From assembly GCA_900554985.1 (NCBI GenBank), contig USJQ01000006.1:1-14268 (forward strand): a stretch of DNA of 14,268 nt, written 5' to 3'. Below, in pieces: positions 1 through 7,878 of the stretch. A program made the translations under genes and the position numbers. The notes beneath the pieces were generated by a model. It searched no databases, had not been told where the DNA came from, and saw only the letters and a program-made list of their open reading frames with translations. The DNA is from an uncultured Collinsella sp. (GTDB lineage Bacteria > Actinomycetota > Coriobacteriia > Coriobacteriales > Coriobacteriaceae). How positions within the stretch are numbered: position 1 is the stretch's first letter; each line of letters begins with the position of its first letter.

Positions 1-873
1 GGGAATCGGCACGGTGTCGGTCAGCACGACCTCGCGCGCACCGCAGTTCTTGAGTCGCTCGATGGCCGGGCCGGAGAAGATGCCGTGGGTGGCGCACACG
101 TAGATGTCGCCGGCGCCCATTGCCTTGAGCTCCTTGACGTTGGCGCACAGGGTGCCAGCGGTGTCGATCATGTCGTCGTTGATGATGCAGGTCTTGCCCT
201 TGATGTCACCGATGATGCCCATGACCTCGGCGGCGTTGTGGCGCGGACGGCCCTTGTGGGCGATGGCCAGGTCGCAGCCGAGCATGTCGGACAGCTTCTT
301 GGCGGCCTTGGCGCGGCCCACATCGGGGGAGACGACAACCAGGTTGTCGGTGTCGAAGTGCATGTCGTTGTAGTACTGGCCAAACAGCGGCAGTGCGGAC
401 AGGTGGTTAACCGGGATATCGAAGAAGCCCTGGATCTGGCCCTGGTGCAGGTCGAGGGTGATGATGCGGTTGACGCCGGCGCGCTCGAGCAGGTTGGCGA
501 CGAGGCGGGCAGTGATGGGCTCGCGCGGGCCGGCCTTGCGGTCCTGGCGGGCATAGCCGTAGTGGGTGATGACGGCGGTGATGGAGCGGGCGGATGCGCG
601 CTTGGCAGCGTCGGTGGCGATGAGCAGCTCCATGAGCATGTCGTTGACGTTGCCGCCGGCCACGGACTGAATCAGGAAGACGTCGGCGCCGCGGACGGTC
701 TCGTCGTAGCGGGCGTAAATCTCACCGTTGGCGAACTGCTTTAGCGTAAGGCCCGAAAGCTCGACCCCAAGGTACTCAGCGATCTTCTGAGCGAGGGGAC
801 GGTTGGAGGAACCGGAATACACGCGGATGGACTTGCGCATATTCTCCGACTTCTCGGGATCATTAATCGGCAT
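1..873 (-). CDS. prs: Ribose-phosphate pyrophosphokinase (class I), 3'-truncated by window edge
   Basis: Makes PRPP from ribose 5-phosphate and ATP in the cytoplasm, feeding purine, pyrimidine, His, Trp and NAD synthesis. The 291 residues visible align with class I Prs throughout. The flexible catalytic loop YARQDRK..REPITA is at residues 107-122, the VVVSPDVGRAK segment at 179-189, and the PRPP-binding loop DDMIDTAGT at 233-241. Full-length Prs is about 315-325 residues, so roughly 25-30 C-terminal residues lie beyond base 1. The ATG at 873 has a strong Shine-Dalgarno (AGGAGAAGG) just upstream. A second in-frame Met (residue 12) precedes the conserved core, but it lacks such a site. It lies downstream of glmU on the same strand, a common bacterial pairing. 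The 193-bp gap contains a terminator hairpin, so prs may have its own promoter or receive read-through. Confidence 0.97.
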   Translation of the reverse strand, partial: MPINDPEKSENMRKSIRVYSGSSNRPLAQKIAEYLGVELSGLTLKQFANGEIYARYDETVRGADVFLIQSVAGGNVNDMLMELLIATDAAKRASARSITAVITHYGYARQDRKAGPREPITARLVANLLERAGVNRIITLDLHQGQIQGFFDIPVNHLSALPLFGQYYNDMHFDTDNLVVVSPDVGRAKAAKKLSDMLGCDLAIAHKGRPRHNAAEVMGIIGDIKGKTCIINDDMIDTAGTLCANVKELKAMGAGDIYVCATHGIFSGPAIERLKNCGAREVVLTDTVPIP

Positions 874-1016
874 TACCCTTCTCCTTTATATATCGAATGC
901 CATATAGATGCCTTTTTGCATTGTAACCGCGCGGCGGGGTTAATCGGGTCTTGATAACGTCTTTACCGTCAACGGACACGAACCGACCACTCATCCGGTT
1001 GCGCAGGTCACGATAG

Positions 1017-1051
1017 AAAAAGGAGCCGTCCCCATGGGAACAGCTCCTTTT
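1017..1051 (-). terminator. Intrinsic terminator downstream of glmU
   Basis: Read on the minus strand, AAAAGGAGC pairs with GCTCCTTTT. The inner GTTCCC pairs with GGGGAC around an AT centre, giving a long, nearly continuous stem followed by a T-run. It begins about 15 bp after the glmU stop. The A-rich flank would also allow weaker termination in the other direction. Confidence 0.8.
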
Positions 1052-1066
1052 GTGCTTGGTAAAACG

Positions 1067-2479
1067 TTATACCTCGTCGTCCTCGTGCAGACGGCGGCGA
1101 TAATCGGCGGCCCAGCCCTCAATATTTACCTGACGGGCGCGGCCCAGACCGAGCGCGTCGGCCGGGACCGGCTCGGTGATGACGGAGCCGGCGGCCACGA
1201 GCGCGCCGTCGCCGATCTGGGCGGGCGCGACCATCATGGTGTCGGAACCGATGAAGGCATCCTTGCCGATGACGGTCTTGTGCTTGTGCACGCCGTCGTA
1301 GTTGCAGGTGATGGAGCCCGCGCCCACGTTGACGCCGGCGCCCATGGTGGTGTCGCCGATGTAGGACAGGTGCGGAACCTTGGAGCCCTCGCCGATCGTG
1401 GACTTCTTGATCTCCACGTGCGTGCCGGCCTTGGAGCCGTCGAGCATGTGGGTGCCCGGGCGCAGGTAGGCGCGCGGGCCGCAGTCGACGCCGTTCTCGA
1501 TGACGGCCTCGATGGCGATGGTCTCATCGATGGTGCAGCCGCTGCCGACGGTGGTGTCGGTGAGGCGGCTGGTGCGGCCGAGCTGGCACTCCTCGCCCAC
1601 GGTGACGTGGCCGATCAGGTGCGTCTGCGGCCAGACGACGGTGTCGCGGCCGATGGTGGCATCAGGGCCGATCCAGGCCTGCGTGGGGTCGATGAAGGTA
1701 ACGCCCTCGGCCATCCAGTGCTCGTTGATGCGGTCGCGCGCGATGGCGGTAAGCTGTGCGAGCTGGATACGGCTGTTGACGCCCAGGCCGTCGCGGTAGT
1801 CGTCGCAGTGGAAGATGGAGACTGCCTGGCCGTGGCCCTTGAGGATCTCGAGCATGTCGGGCAGATAGTACTCGGACTGCGCGTTGTCGTTGCCGATCTC
1901 GTTAATGTGGGCGGCGAGCTGCGCGCCGTCGAAGGCGTAGCAGCCGGCGTTGCACTCCAGCAGTGTGGCGGCCTGCTCGGGCGTGCAGTCCTTCTGCTCG
2001 ATGATGCGCTCGATCTGACCATCGGCGCCCAGCTTGATGCGGCCGTATCCGAAAGGATCGGGCGGGGTCATGGTCATGACGGTGCAGGCGAGCTCGCCGG
2101 TGGCGACGGTTTGCGCGAACTTGGCGACGGTGTCGGCGGTGATGAGCGGCAGGTCGCCGTTGAGCACGACGACGGGGCCTTGCGTGATGCCACAGGCCTC
2201 GAGCGCGACCTTCACGGCATGACCGGTGCCCAGGCGCTCGGTCTGCTCAACGCACTCGACCTTGGTGGCACTGGTGGCGTAGGCGCCGTCGATGAGGGCG
2301 CGCATCTCGTCGGCGTGGCTGCCGATGACGACCACGACGCGGCTGCAGCCGGCCTTGATGGTAGCGTCGACGATCCACTGGACCATGGGCTTGCCCAGGA
2401 TCTTGTGCGAAACCTTGCAGTGGTTCGACTTCATGCGGGTGCCCTCGCCGGCGGCGAGGATAATTGCGGTTGCGTCCAT
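1067..2479 (-). CDS. glmU: Bifunctional UDP-N-acetylglucosamine pyrophosphorylase / glucosamine-1-phosphate acetyltransferase
   Basis: Catalyses the last two steps to UDP-GlcNAc for peptidoglycan: acetylation of glucosamine 1-phosphate, then uridylation. It has 470 residues, close to the family's ~455. The N-terminal nucleotidyltransferase domain shows LAAGEGTRMK (8-17), the conserved lysine in the following CKV, GTGHAV (84-89) and GDLPLI (108-113). The C-terminal left-handed beta-helix has repeated hexapeptides and the acetyltransferase signature: YLRPGTH, then HVEIKKS, HLSYIGD and GAGSITCNYDG. The ATG at 2479 follows AGGAGATCAC, a good ribosome site. The frame stays open upstream, but that extension is low-complexity and lacks family similarity. 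It diverges from the ECF operon across a ~190-bp gap. A TATAAC box about 17-22 bases upstream of the ATG (plus-strand 2495-2500) could be its -10, but no good -35 is visible. Confidence 0.97.
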   Translation of the reverse strand: MDATAIILAAGEGTRMKSNHCKVSHKILGKPMVQWIVDATIKAGCSRVVVVIGSHADEMRALIDGAYATSATKVECVEQTERLGTGHAVKVALEACGITQGPVVVLNGDLPLITADTVAKFAQTVATGELACTVMTMTPPDPFGYGRIKLGADGQIERIIEQKDCTPEQAATLLECNAGCYAFDGAQLAAHINEIGNDNAQSEYYLPDMLEILKGHGQAVSIFHCDDYRDGLGVNSRIQLAQLTAIARDRINEHWMAEGVTFIDPTQAWIGPDATIGRDTVVWPQTHLIGHVTVGEECQLGRTSRLTDTTVGSGCTIDETIAIEAVIENGVDCGPRAYLRPGTHMLDGSKAGTHVEIKKSTIGEGSKVPHLSYIGDTTMGAGVNVGAGSITCNYDGVHKHKTVIGKDAFIGSDTMMVAPAQIGDGALVAAGSVITEPVPADALGLGRARQVNIEGWAADYRRRLHEDDEV

Positions 2480-2511
2480 GTGATCTCCTGTTACGTTATA
2501 GAGACGTGTGT

Positions 2512-2539
2512 TTGGAAACGATACACGGCGCAATATGAT
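2512..2539 (+). promoter_or_regulatory. Candidate sigma-70-type promoter for the ECF operon
   Basis: TTGGAA (2512-2517) and TATGAT (2534-2539) are separated by 16 bp. Initiation near 2546 would leave a leader of about 125 nt before the GTG start at 2673. The leader is GC-rich, and I do not recognise any riboswitch class in it. Confidence 0.4.
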
Positions 2540-2672
2540 ACCGCAGGCATATGTTGAGCGCGTAGCGATTGGTTTGCGGCGGTTGAGGCTTGCGCCGCCG
2601 GCGTGGCGTTTGTGCTGCTTGCGTGCGGCGTTGGCGGTGCTGCGGAGCTGTCGTTTGAGCGAGGGGACGGGG

Positions 2673-3566
2673 GTGCCCGTGGACAACATACAAGAGGAGT
2701 TTGGCGGCGAGCCCGTCGCGGCATTCTCGATGTCGCATCCGGCTGTGCCGGCCCTCTACATGGTGCTGACGCTGGGGCTCACCATGTTCTCGATGCAACC
2801 GGTGCTGATCGCGCTGTCGCTTGCGGGCGGGCTGGCGTATGGATTCGCGACGCGTGGGGCTGCCCGCACGCTGGGCGCACTCCGCTGGCAGCTGCCGGTG
2901 ATTTTGATCGTTGCGGTGCTCAATCCGCTGTTTAGCGCCTCGGGCTCGACGGAGCTGTTCCGTATTGGCATGCGCGCGGTGTATCTGGAGAGCATGGTAT
3001 ACGGCCTGTGCATGGGCGGGCTGTTCGTGGCGAGCGTGTTGTGGTTTGAGGCTGCGGCATCGATGCTCGAATACGACAAGGTGCTCGCGCTGCTGGGCAA
3101 TGCCGCACCGGTGATTGCGCTCATGATCTCGATGTGCATGCGGCTTATCCCGCAGTTTTTGCGCCGCGGTCGTGCGGTGTTGGCGGTGCAGGATGCGATT
3201 GATGTGCCGGGCCGCGCGCCGGCCGACCCCGTGCGCTCGCGCCTGCGGGCGTCGAGCGTGTTGATGGGCTGGGGCATGGAAGATTCGCTTGAGCGCGCGG
3301 ATGCCATGCGCTCGCGCGGGTGGGGTGCTGCGTCGCGCCGTACGACGTATGCGCGGTATCGGCTGGCGCGCGGCGATGCTGCCGCGCTGGTTGGACTTGC
3401 GGTGTTTGGTGCCGCCGCGGTGGCGGTGGCATGGACCGCGACGACGCAGTATTCGTTTTACCCGCAGCTTTCGGTGCCGGCGCCGTGGCCTGGCTATATT
3501 GTGCACGCGGCTTGGATGGTGTTGCCCTGTGTGCTGCGCGCGATTGACGAGAAGAGGTTTGGCTGA
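2673..3566 (+). CDS. ecfT: ECF transporter transmembrane protein EcfT
   Basis: The scaffold membrane subunit of an energy-coupling-factor importer. It couples ATP hydrolysis by the two EcfA domains to toppling of the substrate-binding S component. From GTG 2673 it has 297 residues. Several hydrophobic membrane segments are visible, including ALYMVLTLGLTMFSM and LPVILIVAVLNPLF. A cytoplasmic region carries RLIPQFLRRGRAVLAVQ and ADAMRSRGWG (about 209-218); the latter is the A-x-x-x-R-G motif that contacts the ATPase. The frame is open back to an ATG at 2508, but that stretch reads as Arg/Leu-rich non-coding sequence. GTG 2673, behind GAGGGGAC, is preferred; GTG 2679 is possible. The stop overlaps the next gene's ATG (TGATG), indicating translational coupling. 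Confidence 0.88.
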   Translation: MPVDNIQEEFGGEPVAAFSMSHPAVPALYMVLTLGLTMFSMQPVLIALSLAGGLAYGFATRGAARTLGALRWQLPVILIVAVLNPLFSASGSTELFRIGMRAVYLESMVYGLCMGGLFVASVLWFEAAASMLEYDKVLALLGNAAPVIALMISMCMRLIPQFLRRGRAVLAVQDAIDVPGRAPADPVRSRLRASSVLMGWGMEDSLERADAMRSRGWGAASRRTTYARYRLARGDAAALVGLAVFGAAAVAVAWTATTQYSFYPQLSVPAPWPGYIVHAAWMVLPCVLRAIDEKRFG

Positions 3567-5209
3567 TGACCCGGTTGGATGACTGCTCGGTAACGGGCGG
3601 GGCGTGCGGCTCCGATGTGCCTGCGATTGAGGTGCGGGGCCTGAGCTTTACCTACCCCGGGGCTGAGGCGCCGGTACTCGACGAGCTCGACTGGTCTGTT
3701 CCCCAAGGTGCGTTTGCACTGCTGGTGGGTGGTACTGGGTCGGGCAAATCGACGATACTCTCGCTGCTCAAGCCCGAGATCGCTCCGGCGGGCGAGCGCA
3801 CTGGTGATGCGCGCGTGCTGGGTGAGAACGTTGCCGATATGGACGTCCGGGCGTCCGCGGAGCGCGTGGGCTACGTGTTTCAGGATCCCGAGAACCAGAT
3901 CGTGTGCGAGACCGTGTGGCACGAGATGGCGTTTGGCCTGGAAAACTTGGGGCTAGCGCGCGACGAGATGCGTCGTCGCGTGGCCGAGACCAGCTATTTC
4001 TTTGGGCTGGAGGATTGGCTCCACCGCGATACCGATACGCTTTCGGGCGGCCGCAAGCAGCTGCTGTCGTTGGCGGCCGTGCTGGCCTTGCGCCCGCGCG
4101 TGCTGCTGCTCGACGAGCCCACGTCTCAGCTCGATCCCGTTGCTGAGAAGAATTTCCTGCACGCGCTGTTTCGTGTGAATCGCGAGCTGGGCTGCACGGT
4201 TGTTGTGGCGACGCATCAGCCGCGCCCAATGCTCGAATACGCGACGCGTGCGTACCGGATTGAGGACGGTCGCGTGCGCGAGGTGGCGGATATGGCTTCT
4301 TTGGGACGCCGAGAATCGCTGTTTTCCGATGACATGTTGGGGTGGGGTGCCATCCGATGTGCAAAAAACGGAGCATTCAGCAGGCGTGAGGACAATTTTG
4401 GCGCTCTGGAGCCGCCCGGGGACGTATCGAGCGCGAAAAAAAGTTCAGAATTGGACAAATCGTCCGAATTTGTGGCGCAAACGTCGCTCGAGAATGGCTC
4501 GGAAGCCTTCCCGCGCACGGATGGAAGCAGAATACTCCAAAAAATGCACGGCGGGTCGGCTACCACCCTGTCGGAAGGCTGGTTTCGCTACGATCGCGCG
4601 GGCGGTTGGGTGCTGCGCGGGCTCGACGTGGCGTTTTCGGCCGGTGCGGTGCATGCGATCGTGGGCGGCAACGGATGCGGTAAGTCGACGATACTCTCGG
4701 TGCTGGCGAAGACCGCCAAGCTGCAGCGCGGCCGCATGGTGCGCGGAGCGGCCTCGGCGGCGCTGCTGCCTCAGAATCCCAAAGCATTGCTGGTTGCCGA
4801 GACGGTTCGCGATGAGCTGATGGAATGGGCCTCGACCTGCGGATATGACGAGAACTTGGCGCGGGAGCGTGCGGCGAGCTTGGGGTTGTCGGGTCTGGAT
4901 GGACGCCATCCGTACGATCTTTCGGGCGGGCAGCGTCAACTGCTTGCATTGGCAAAACTGCTGCTAATCGGCCCCGAACTGCTATTGCTCGATGAGCCCA
5001 CCAAGGGTCTAGACCTGTTCAGCCGCCGCACCATCGCCCGCGCCCTGCGTGACCATGCGAAGGCTGGCGGCACCGTCATCATGGCTACGCACGATTTGGA
5101 CTTTGCCGAGCAGGTAGCCGACGACGTCGCCATGATGTTTGACGGCGAGATTGCCTGCATGGAGTCCCCGGCCGACTTCTTTGCCGACAACGTGTTCTAT
5201 AGGGCGTGA
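3566..5209 (+). CDS. ecfA: Fused ECF transporter ATPase (EcfA-EcfA', two ABC domains)
   Basis: Supplies both ATPase halves of the ECF importer in one 547-residue polypeptide; separate EcfA1/EcfA2 are about 280 residues each. Domain 1 has Walker A GGTGSGKST (55-63), Q-loop FQDPENQ (105-111), signature LSGGRKQ (159-165), Walker B VLLLDEP (179-185) and switch His217. Domain 2 has GGNGCGKST (367-375), Gln403, LSGGQRQ (452-458), LLLLDEP (472-478) and His509. All catalytic motifs are intact in both halves, so both sites should bind and hydrolyse ATP. The linker (about 262-336) is polar, rich in Ser/Lys/Glu, and encoded by DNA of clearly lower GC with A-runs; see the separate repeat entry. The start overlaps the ecfT stop by one base, and the S-component ATG lies four bases after the stop. 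Confidence 0.95.
   Translation: MTRLDDCSVTGGACGSDVPAIEVRGLSFTYPGAEAPVLDELDWSVPQGAFALLVGGTGSGKSTILSLLKPEIAPAGERTGDARVLGENVADMDVRASAERVGYVFQDPENQIVCETVWHEMAFGLENLGLARDEMRRRVAETSYFFGLEDWLHRDTDTLSGGRKQLLSLAAVLALRPRVLLLDEPTSQLDPVAEKNFLHALFRVNRELGCTVVVATHQPRPMLEYATRAYRIEDGRVREVADMASLGRRESLFSDDMLGWGAIRCAKNGAFSRREDNFGALEPPGDVSSAKKSSELDKSSEFVAQTSLENGSEAFPRTDGSRILQKMHGGSATTLSEGWFRYDRAGGWVLRGLDVAFSAGAVHAIVGGNGCGKSTILSVLAKTAKLQRGRMVRGAASAALLPQNPKALLVAETVRDELMEWASTCGYDENLARERAASLGLSGLDGRHPYDLSGGQRQLLALAKLLLIGPELLLLDEPTKGLDLFSRRTIARALRDHAKAGGTVIMATHDLDFAEQVADDVAMMFDGEIACMESPADFFADNVFYRA
4359..4549. repeat. Low-GC segment bounded by imperfect 23-bp inverted repeats, inside the ecfA coding region
   Basis: The left end (4359-4381) reads GTGCA-6 nt-GGAG-n-ATTC-n-GC. 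The reverse complement of the right end (4527-4549) has the same pattern, with 15 of 23 positions identical; the six-base tracts are A-rich on one side and T-rich on the other. A second small inverted repeat lies inside: AATTGGAC (4449-4456) against GTCC-g-AATT (4462-4470). The segment encodes the hydrophilic linker (about residues 265-328) between the two ABC domains. The frame is open throughout. It looks like a small mobile or interspersed repeat taken into a protein; multi-copy status cannot be judged from one window. Confidence 0.5.
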
Positions 5210-5213
5210 TGGG

Positions 5214-5927
5214 ATGACGGACTGTCGTTTCTCGCGTTTGCTTGCAAAACTGGAGATCCCGCTGTTGTTGGCGGTGCCGGCGGTGATGGCTGCCGCGTTG
5301 CTGGCGGGTGTTGAGCAGACAGCGTTGGCCATGCTGGTTGTGGTGGCGTTGGTGCTTGCGCTGTTCTTTGCGGGCTATGAGGCATCGCGTCCAGGCCTGC
5401 GTCAGATTATGCCCACGCTGGTGCTGGCGGCGCTGGCGGCGGCGGGGCGCATCCTGTTTGGACCCATTCCCGACTTTAAACCCGTGAGTGCCATCGCCAT
5501 TATCGCCGGGGCGACACTCGGTCGTCGTAACGGCTTTATGGTCGGTGCGTTGGCGGCGCTGACCAGCAATTTCTTTTTTGGGCAGGGCATGTGGACGCCG
5601 TGGCAGATGTATGCCTGGGGGCTCGTGGGATACGTTGGCGGTGCGCTGGCGCATGCCGGCGCTTTTGATCGCGCCGATGGCGCCGTGCGTATGCCGGCGC
5701 TGCTGACCTACGGCTTTGCTTCGGGTTTGCTGTACGGCGTTGTGATCAACGCCTACGACATTATCGGTTTTGTTCAACCGCTCACGTGGGCGGGTGCCAT
5801 GGCGCGTCTTGCCACGGCAGTGCCGTTCGATATCACACACGGTCTCGCGACCTGCGTGTTCTTGGCCGCCTTGTACAAGCCTTGGTGCCGTCGCATTAAC
5901 CGTGTCGTCGTGAAATACGGGCTGTAA
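5214..5927 (+). CDS. ECF transporter S component, substrate not assigned (CbrT-like)
   Basis: The substrate-binding membrane subunit of the importer. It has 237 residues with about six hydrophobic segments. The central block reads GPIPDFKPVSAIAII, then GRRNGFMVGALAALTSNFFFG and GQGMWTPWQMYAWG. Established knowledge: S components are small six-helix proteins specific for vitamins or metal ions. From memory, the KPVxAI...SNFFFGQGxWTPWQM pattern resembles the group that includes the cobalamin transporter CbrT, but this is a tentative link. ATG 5214 follows the ecfA stop by four bases with no strong ribosome site, implying coupling to the upstream gene. Having its own T and A subunits suggests a dedicated (group I) transporter. 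No riboswitch was seen to name the ligand. Confidence 0.82.
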   Translation: MTDCRFSRLLAKLEIPLLLAVPAVMAAALLAGVEQTALAMLVVVALVLALFFAGYEASRPGLRQIMPTLVLAALAAAGRILFGPIPDFKPVSAIAIIAGATLGRRNGFMVGALAALTSNFFFGQGMWTPWQMYAWGLVGYVGGALAHAGAFDRADGAVRMPALLTYGFASGLLYGVVINAYDIIGFVQPLTWAGAMARLATAVPFDITHGLATCVFLAALYKPWCRRINRVVVKYGL

Positions 5928-5951
5928 GGCATTTCGCGTTCCCTCACGAAC

Positions 5952-6014
5952 TTGCGGTGGAATAGTTCTCGTTTTTGGCTATTTGCTGCCCAAACAGGAA
6001 CTATTCCACCGCAA
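5952..6014. repeat. Perfect 17-bp inverted repeat (REP-like palindrome) between convergent genes
   Basis: TTGCGGTGGAATAGTTC (5952-5968) is the exact reverse complement of 5998-6014, across a 29-nt interval. Inside the interval TTTGG can pair with CCAAA, extending the fold. No T-run follows on either strand, so it is not a classic intrinsic terminator, although it lies where both ecfS and the exonuclease gene end. The rest of the gap (5928-6076) holds nothing I recognise. Confidence 0.85.
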
Positions 6015-6076
6015 CTTATAGGGGGAGAGGGGTCACATGATCTGTTTTCCTCTGTCTCCCAGGAAATTACTTGGGG

Positions 6077-6895
6077 CTAGAGCTCTAGCGTGAGGGTGAC
6101 GGGGCAGTGGTCGCTGCCGAAGATATCGCCACGGATACCGGTGTCGCGAACGTTGGCGGCGATTGCATCGCTTACCAGGAAGTAGTCGATGCGCCAGCCT
6201 GCGTTGTTCTTACGGGCATTAAAGCGGTAGCTCCACCAGCTGTAGACGCCCTCGACGTCGGGATTTGCCGCACGCCAGGTATCGGTAAGCCCGGCGTTGA
6301 GCAGCTCGGTAAACTTGCCGCGTTCCTCGTCCGAAAAGCCCGCGTTGCCGCGGTTGGACTTGGGGTTCTTAAGGTCGATTTCCTCGTGCGCTACGTTAAA
6401 GTCGCCGCAGGTCACCACGGGTTTACCGGTCTCGTGCTCAAGCGCGCTCAAAAAGCGGCGGTAGGCATCGTCCCATGCCATGCGCACATCGATACGCGCG
6501 AGCTCGTTTTGGGCGTTGGGCGTGTATACATCGACAAACCAAAACTTGGCGAATTCCAACGCGCAGACGCGGCCCTCGGTTGCGGCTTGGGCAACGAGCT
6601 CAGCAGCCTTGCCCTCGCCGGCGTAGGGCAGCAGCGCGTCGGCGTGCAGTACGCGTATCGGTTCCTGGCGGCTAAAGACTGCGGTTCCCGAATAGCCTTT
6701 GCGCTCGGCGTAGCTCCATGTTTGGTGATAGCCGGGCAGGTCGATATCGACCTGGCCCTCCTGCAGCTTGGTCTCCTGCAGCGCCAGGATATCGACGTCG
6801 AGTTCTTGCGCGATCTGGATAAAGCTCGGGTCCTTTTTGAGCACGGCGCGCAGGCCGTTGACGTTCCACGAGGCAAAGGTGTAAGTCTGAGGCAT
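6077..6895 (-). CDS. xth: Exodeoxyribonuclease III / AP endonuclease (ExoIII family)
   Basis: A cytoplasmic base-excision repair enzyme that cuts the backbone 5' of abasic sites and trims 3' blocks. It has 272 residues, typical of the family. All active-site motifs are present: WNVNGLRA (10-17) with the metal-binding Asn, LQETKL with Glu41, YTPNAQ (124-129), GDFNVAHEEIDL with Asp165 and Asn167, WWSYRFNARKNNAGWRIDYFL (220-240), and GSDHCPV with Asp262 and His263. The ATG at 6895 lies behind GAAAGGACACC. It is divergent from the Sir2 gene across 135 bp, where the minus-strand TAATCT (plus-strand 6926-6931) is a possible -10 box. It may be named exoA or xth in related genomes. Confidence 0.96.
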   Translation of the reverse strand: MPQTYTFASWNVNGLRAVLKKDPSFIQIAQELDVDILALQETKLQEGQVDIDLPGYHQTWSYAERKGYSGTAVFSRQEPIRVLHADALLPYAGEGKAAELVAQAATEGRVCALEFAKFWFVDVYTPNAQNELARIDVRMAWDDAYRRFLSALEHETGKPVVTCGDFNVAHEEIDLKNPKSNRGNAGFSDEERGKFTELLNAGLTDTWRAANPDVEGVYSWWSYRFNARKNNAGWRIDYFLVSDAIAANVRDTGIRGDIFGSDHCPVTLTLEL

Positions 6896-7030
6896 GGTGT
6901 CCTTTCGACGGGGTTGGCAGGCTTAAGATTAGCGCAATAGGGGCGGGGTGGGCTCCGCGCATGCTGACTCAAAGGACGTATGCCGGGATGTCGCCCGATG
7001 CTGCCCGACCAACAAGGACGGAGGACTCAT

Positions 7031-7783
7031 ATGACGCAGGCGATAACGGACCCCAAGCAGGCCTCCGCCGCACTGGCGGAGCTGTTCAGTACCCACAAGC
7101 GTGTGGTGTTCTTTGGCGGCGCCGGTGTTTCCACGGCGAGCGGCATCCCCGATTTCCGCAGCGTGGACGGCCTGTATCACCAGCAGTTTGCCTACCCGCC
7201 CGAGACTATGCTCTCGCATAGCTTTTACGAGGCACATCCGGCCGAGTTCTTCGACTTCTACCGCACCAAGATGATCGCGCTTGGCGCCAAGCCTAATCGC
7301 TGCCACGCTAAGCTGGCCGAGCTGGAGCGCGCCGGCAAGCTCAGCGCTGTGGTAACGCAAAACATCGACGGCTTGCATCAGATGGCCGGCTCGAAGCACG
7401 TATTTGAGCTACACGGTTCGGTCCACCGCAACATTTGCCAGTCGTGCGGCGCGGTCTATAGCGCCGAGTGGATTTGCTCGCGCGAGCACGAGGACGCCGC
7501 GGGCGTGCCCGTGTGTCCTGCGTGCGGTGGGCGCATCAAGCCCGATGTGGTGCTCTACGAGGAGCCGCTCGACGAGCACGTGCTGACTGGCGCCGTTACC
7601 GCCATCGCCGCGGCCGATGCCCTCATTGTGGGCGGGACCTCGCTCGTGGTGTATCCGGCGGCGGGCCTTACGCGTTACTTTACCGGCGATACGCTGGCCA
7701 TTTGCAATCTTGCTCCCACCGATCAGGATGCAAATGCCGACCTGCTGATTTCTTGCGACATCGCGGCCGCGTTTGCGTTCTAG
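7031..7783 (+). CDS. cobB: NAD-dependent protein deacylase, Sir2 family
   Basis: Removes acetyl or related acyl groups from protein lysines using NAD+, yielding nicotinamide and O-acyl-ADP-ribose. It has 250 residues. The NAD-binding Rossmann fold shows GAGVSTASGIPDFRS (30-44) and TQNIDGLH (109-116). The catalytic base is His128 in ELHGS. A zinc ribbon follows with Cys136/Cys139 and Cys162/Cys165. Later come KPDVVLYEEPL (170-180) and GGTSLVVYPAAGL (201-213). Nothing essential is missing. The ATG at 7031 has a strong GGAGGA upstream; the frame is open back to 6980, but the earlier ATG lacks a ribosome site. It lies 95 bp upstream of folP-folK on the same strand. The substrate class (acetyl or longer acyl) cannot be settled by reading. 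Confidence 0.95.
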   Translation: MTQAITDPKQASAALAELFSTHKRVVFFGGAGVSTASGIPDFRSVDGLYHQQFAYPPETMLSHSFYEAHPAEFFDFYRTKMIALGAKPNRCHAKLAELERAGKLSAVVTQNIDGLHQMAGSKHVFELHGSVHRNICQSCGAVYSAEWICSREHEDAAGVPVCPACGGRIKPDVVLYEEPLDEHVLTGAVTAIAAADALIVGGTSLVVYPAAGLTRYFTGDTLAICNLAPTDQDANADLLISCDIAAAFAF

Positions 7784-7797
7784 CCCGCGCGCGCGGA

Positions 7798-7803
7798 TAC
7801 AAT
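7798..7803 (+). promoter_or_regulatory. Candidate -10 box upstream of folP-folK
   Basis: TACAAT in the context GGATACAATAG resembles a sigma-70 -10 element. The best -35 (TTGCGT at 7773-7778) is at a poor 19-bp spacing and lies within the end of the Sir2 gene. It would give folP-folK a promoter independent of the Sir2 gene. Confidence 0.35.
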
Positions 7804-7828
7804 AGAAAGACTGAGTGCAAAGCGACCC

Positions 7829-7856
7829 CGCCGCCAGCTCCCCAAGCTCGGCGGCG
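7829..7856 (+). terminator. GC-rich hairpin in the Sir2-folP gap (terminator or leader structure)
   Basis: CGCCGCC pairs with GGCGGCG, and AGCT pairs with a second AGCT nearer the loop. Only a weak T-rich tail (ATTTTA) follows, about ten bases downstream and just before the folP ribosome site. It may partly terminate Sir2 transcription or influence folP translation. Confidence 0.4.
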
Positions 7857-7878
7857 TGGGCATTTTAGGAGGATGTTC

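Noticed and set aside
1034..2557. Plus-strand open frame opposite glmU
   Set aside because: It starts inside the terminator hairpin and has no recognisable domain; a shadow of glmU codon bias.
2508..2672. N-terminal extension of EcfT from ATG 2508
   Set aside because: It overlaps the predicted promoter, encodes an Arg/Leu/Cys-rich stretch unlike EcfT, and lacks a ribosome site; GTG 2673 behind GAGGGGAC fits better.
2540..2672. Cobalamin, folate or other riboswitch in the ECF leader
   Set aside because: I could not find the conserved boxes or a convincing multi-stem fold by eye; covariance-model searching was not possible.
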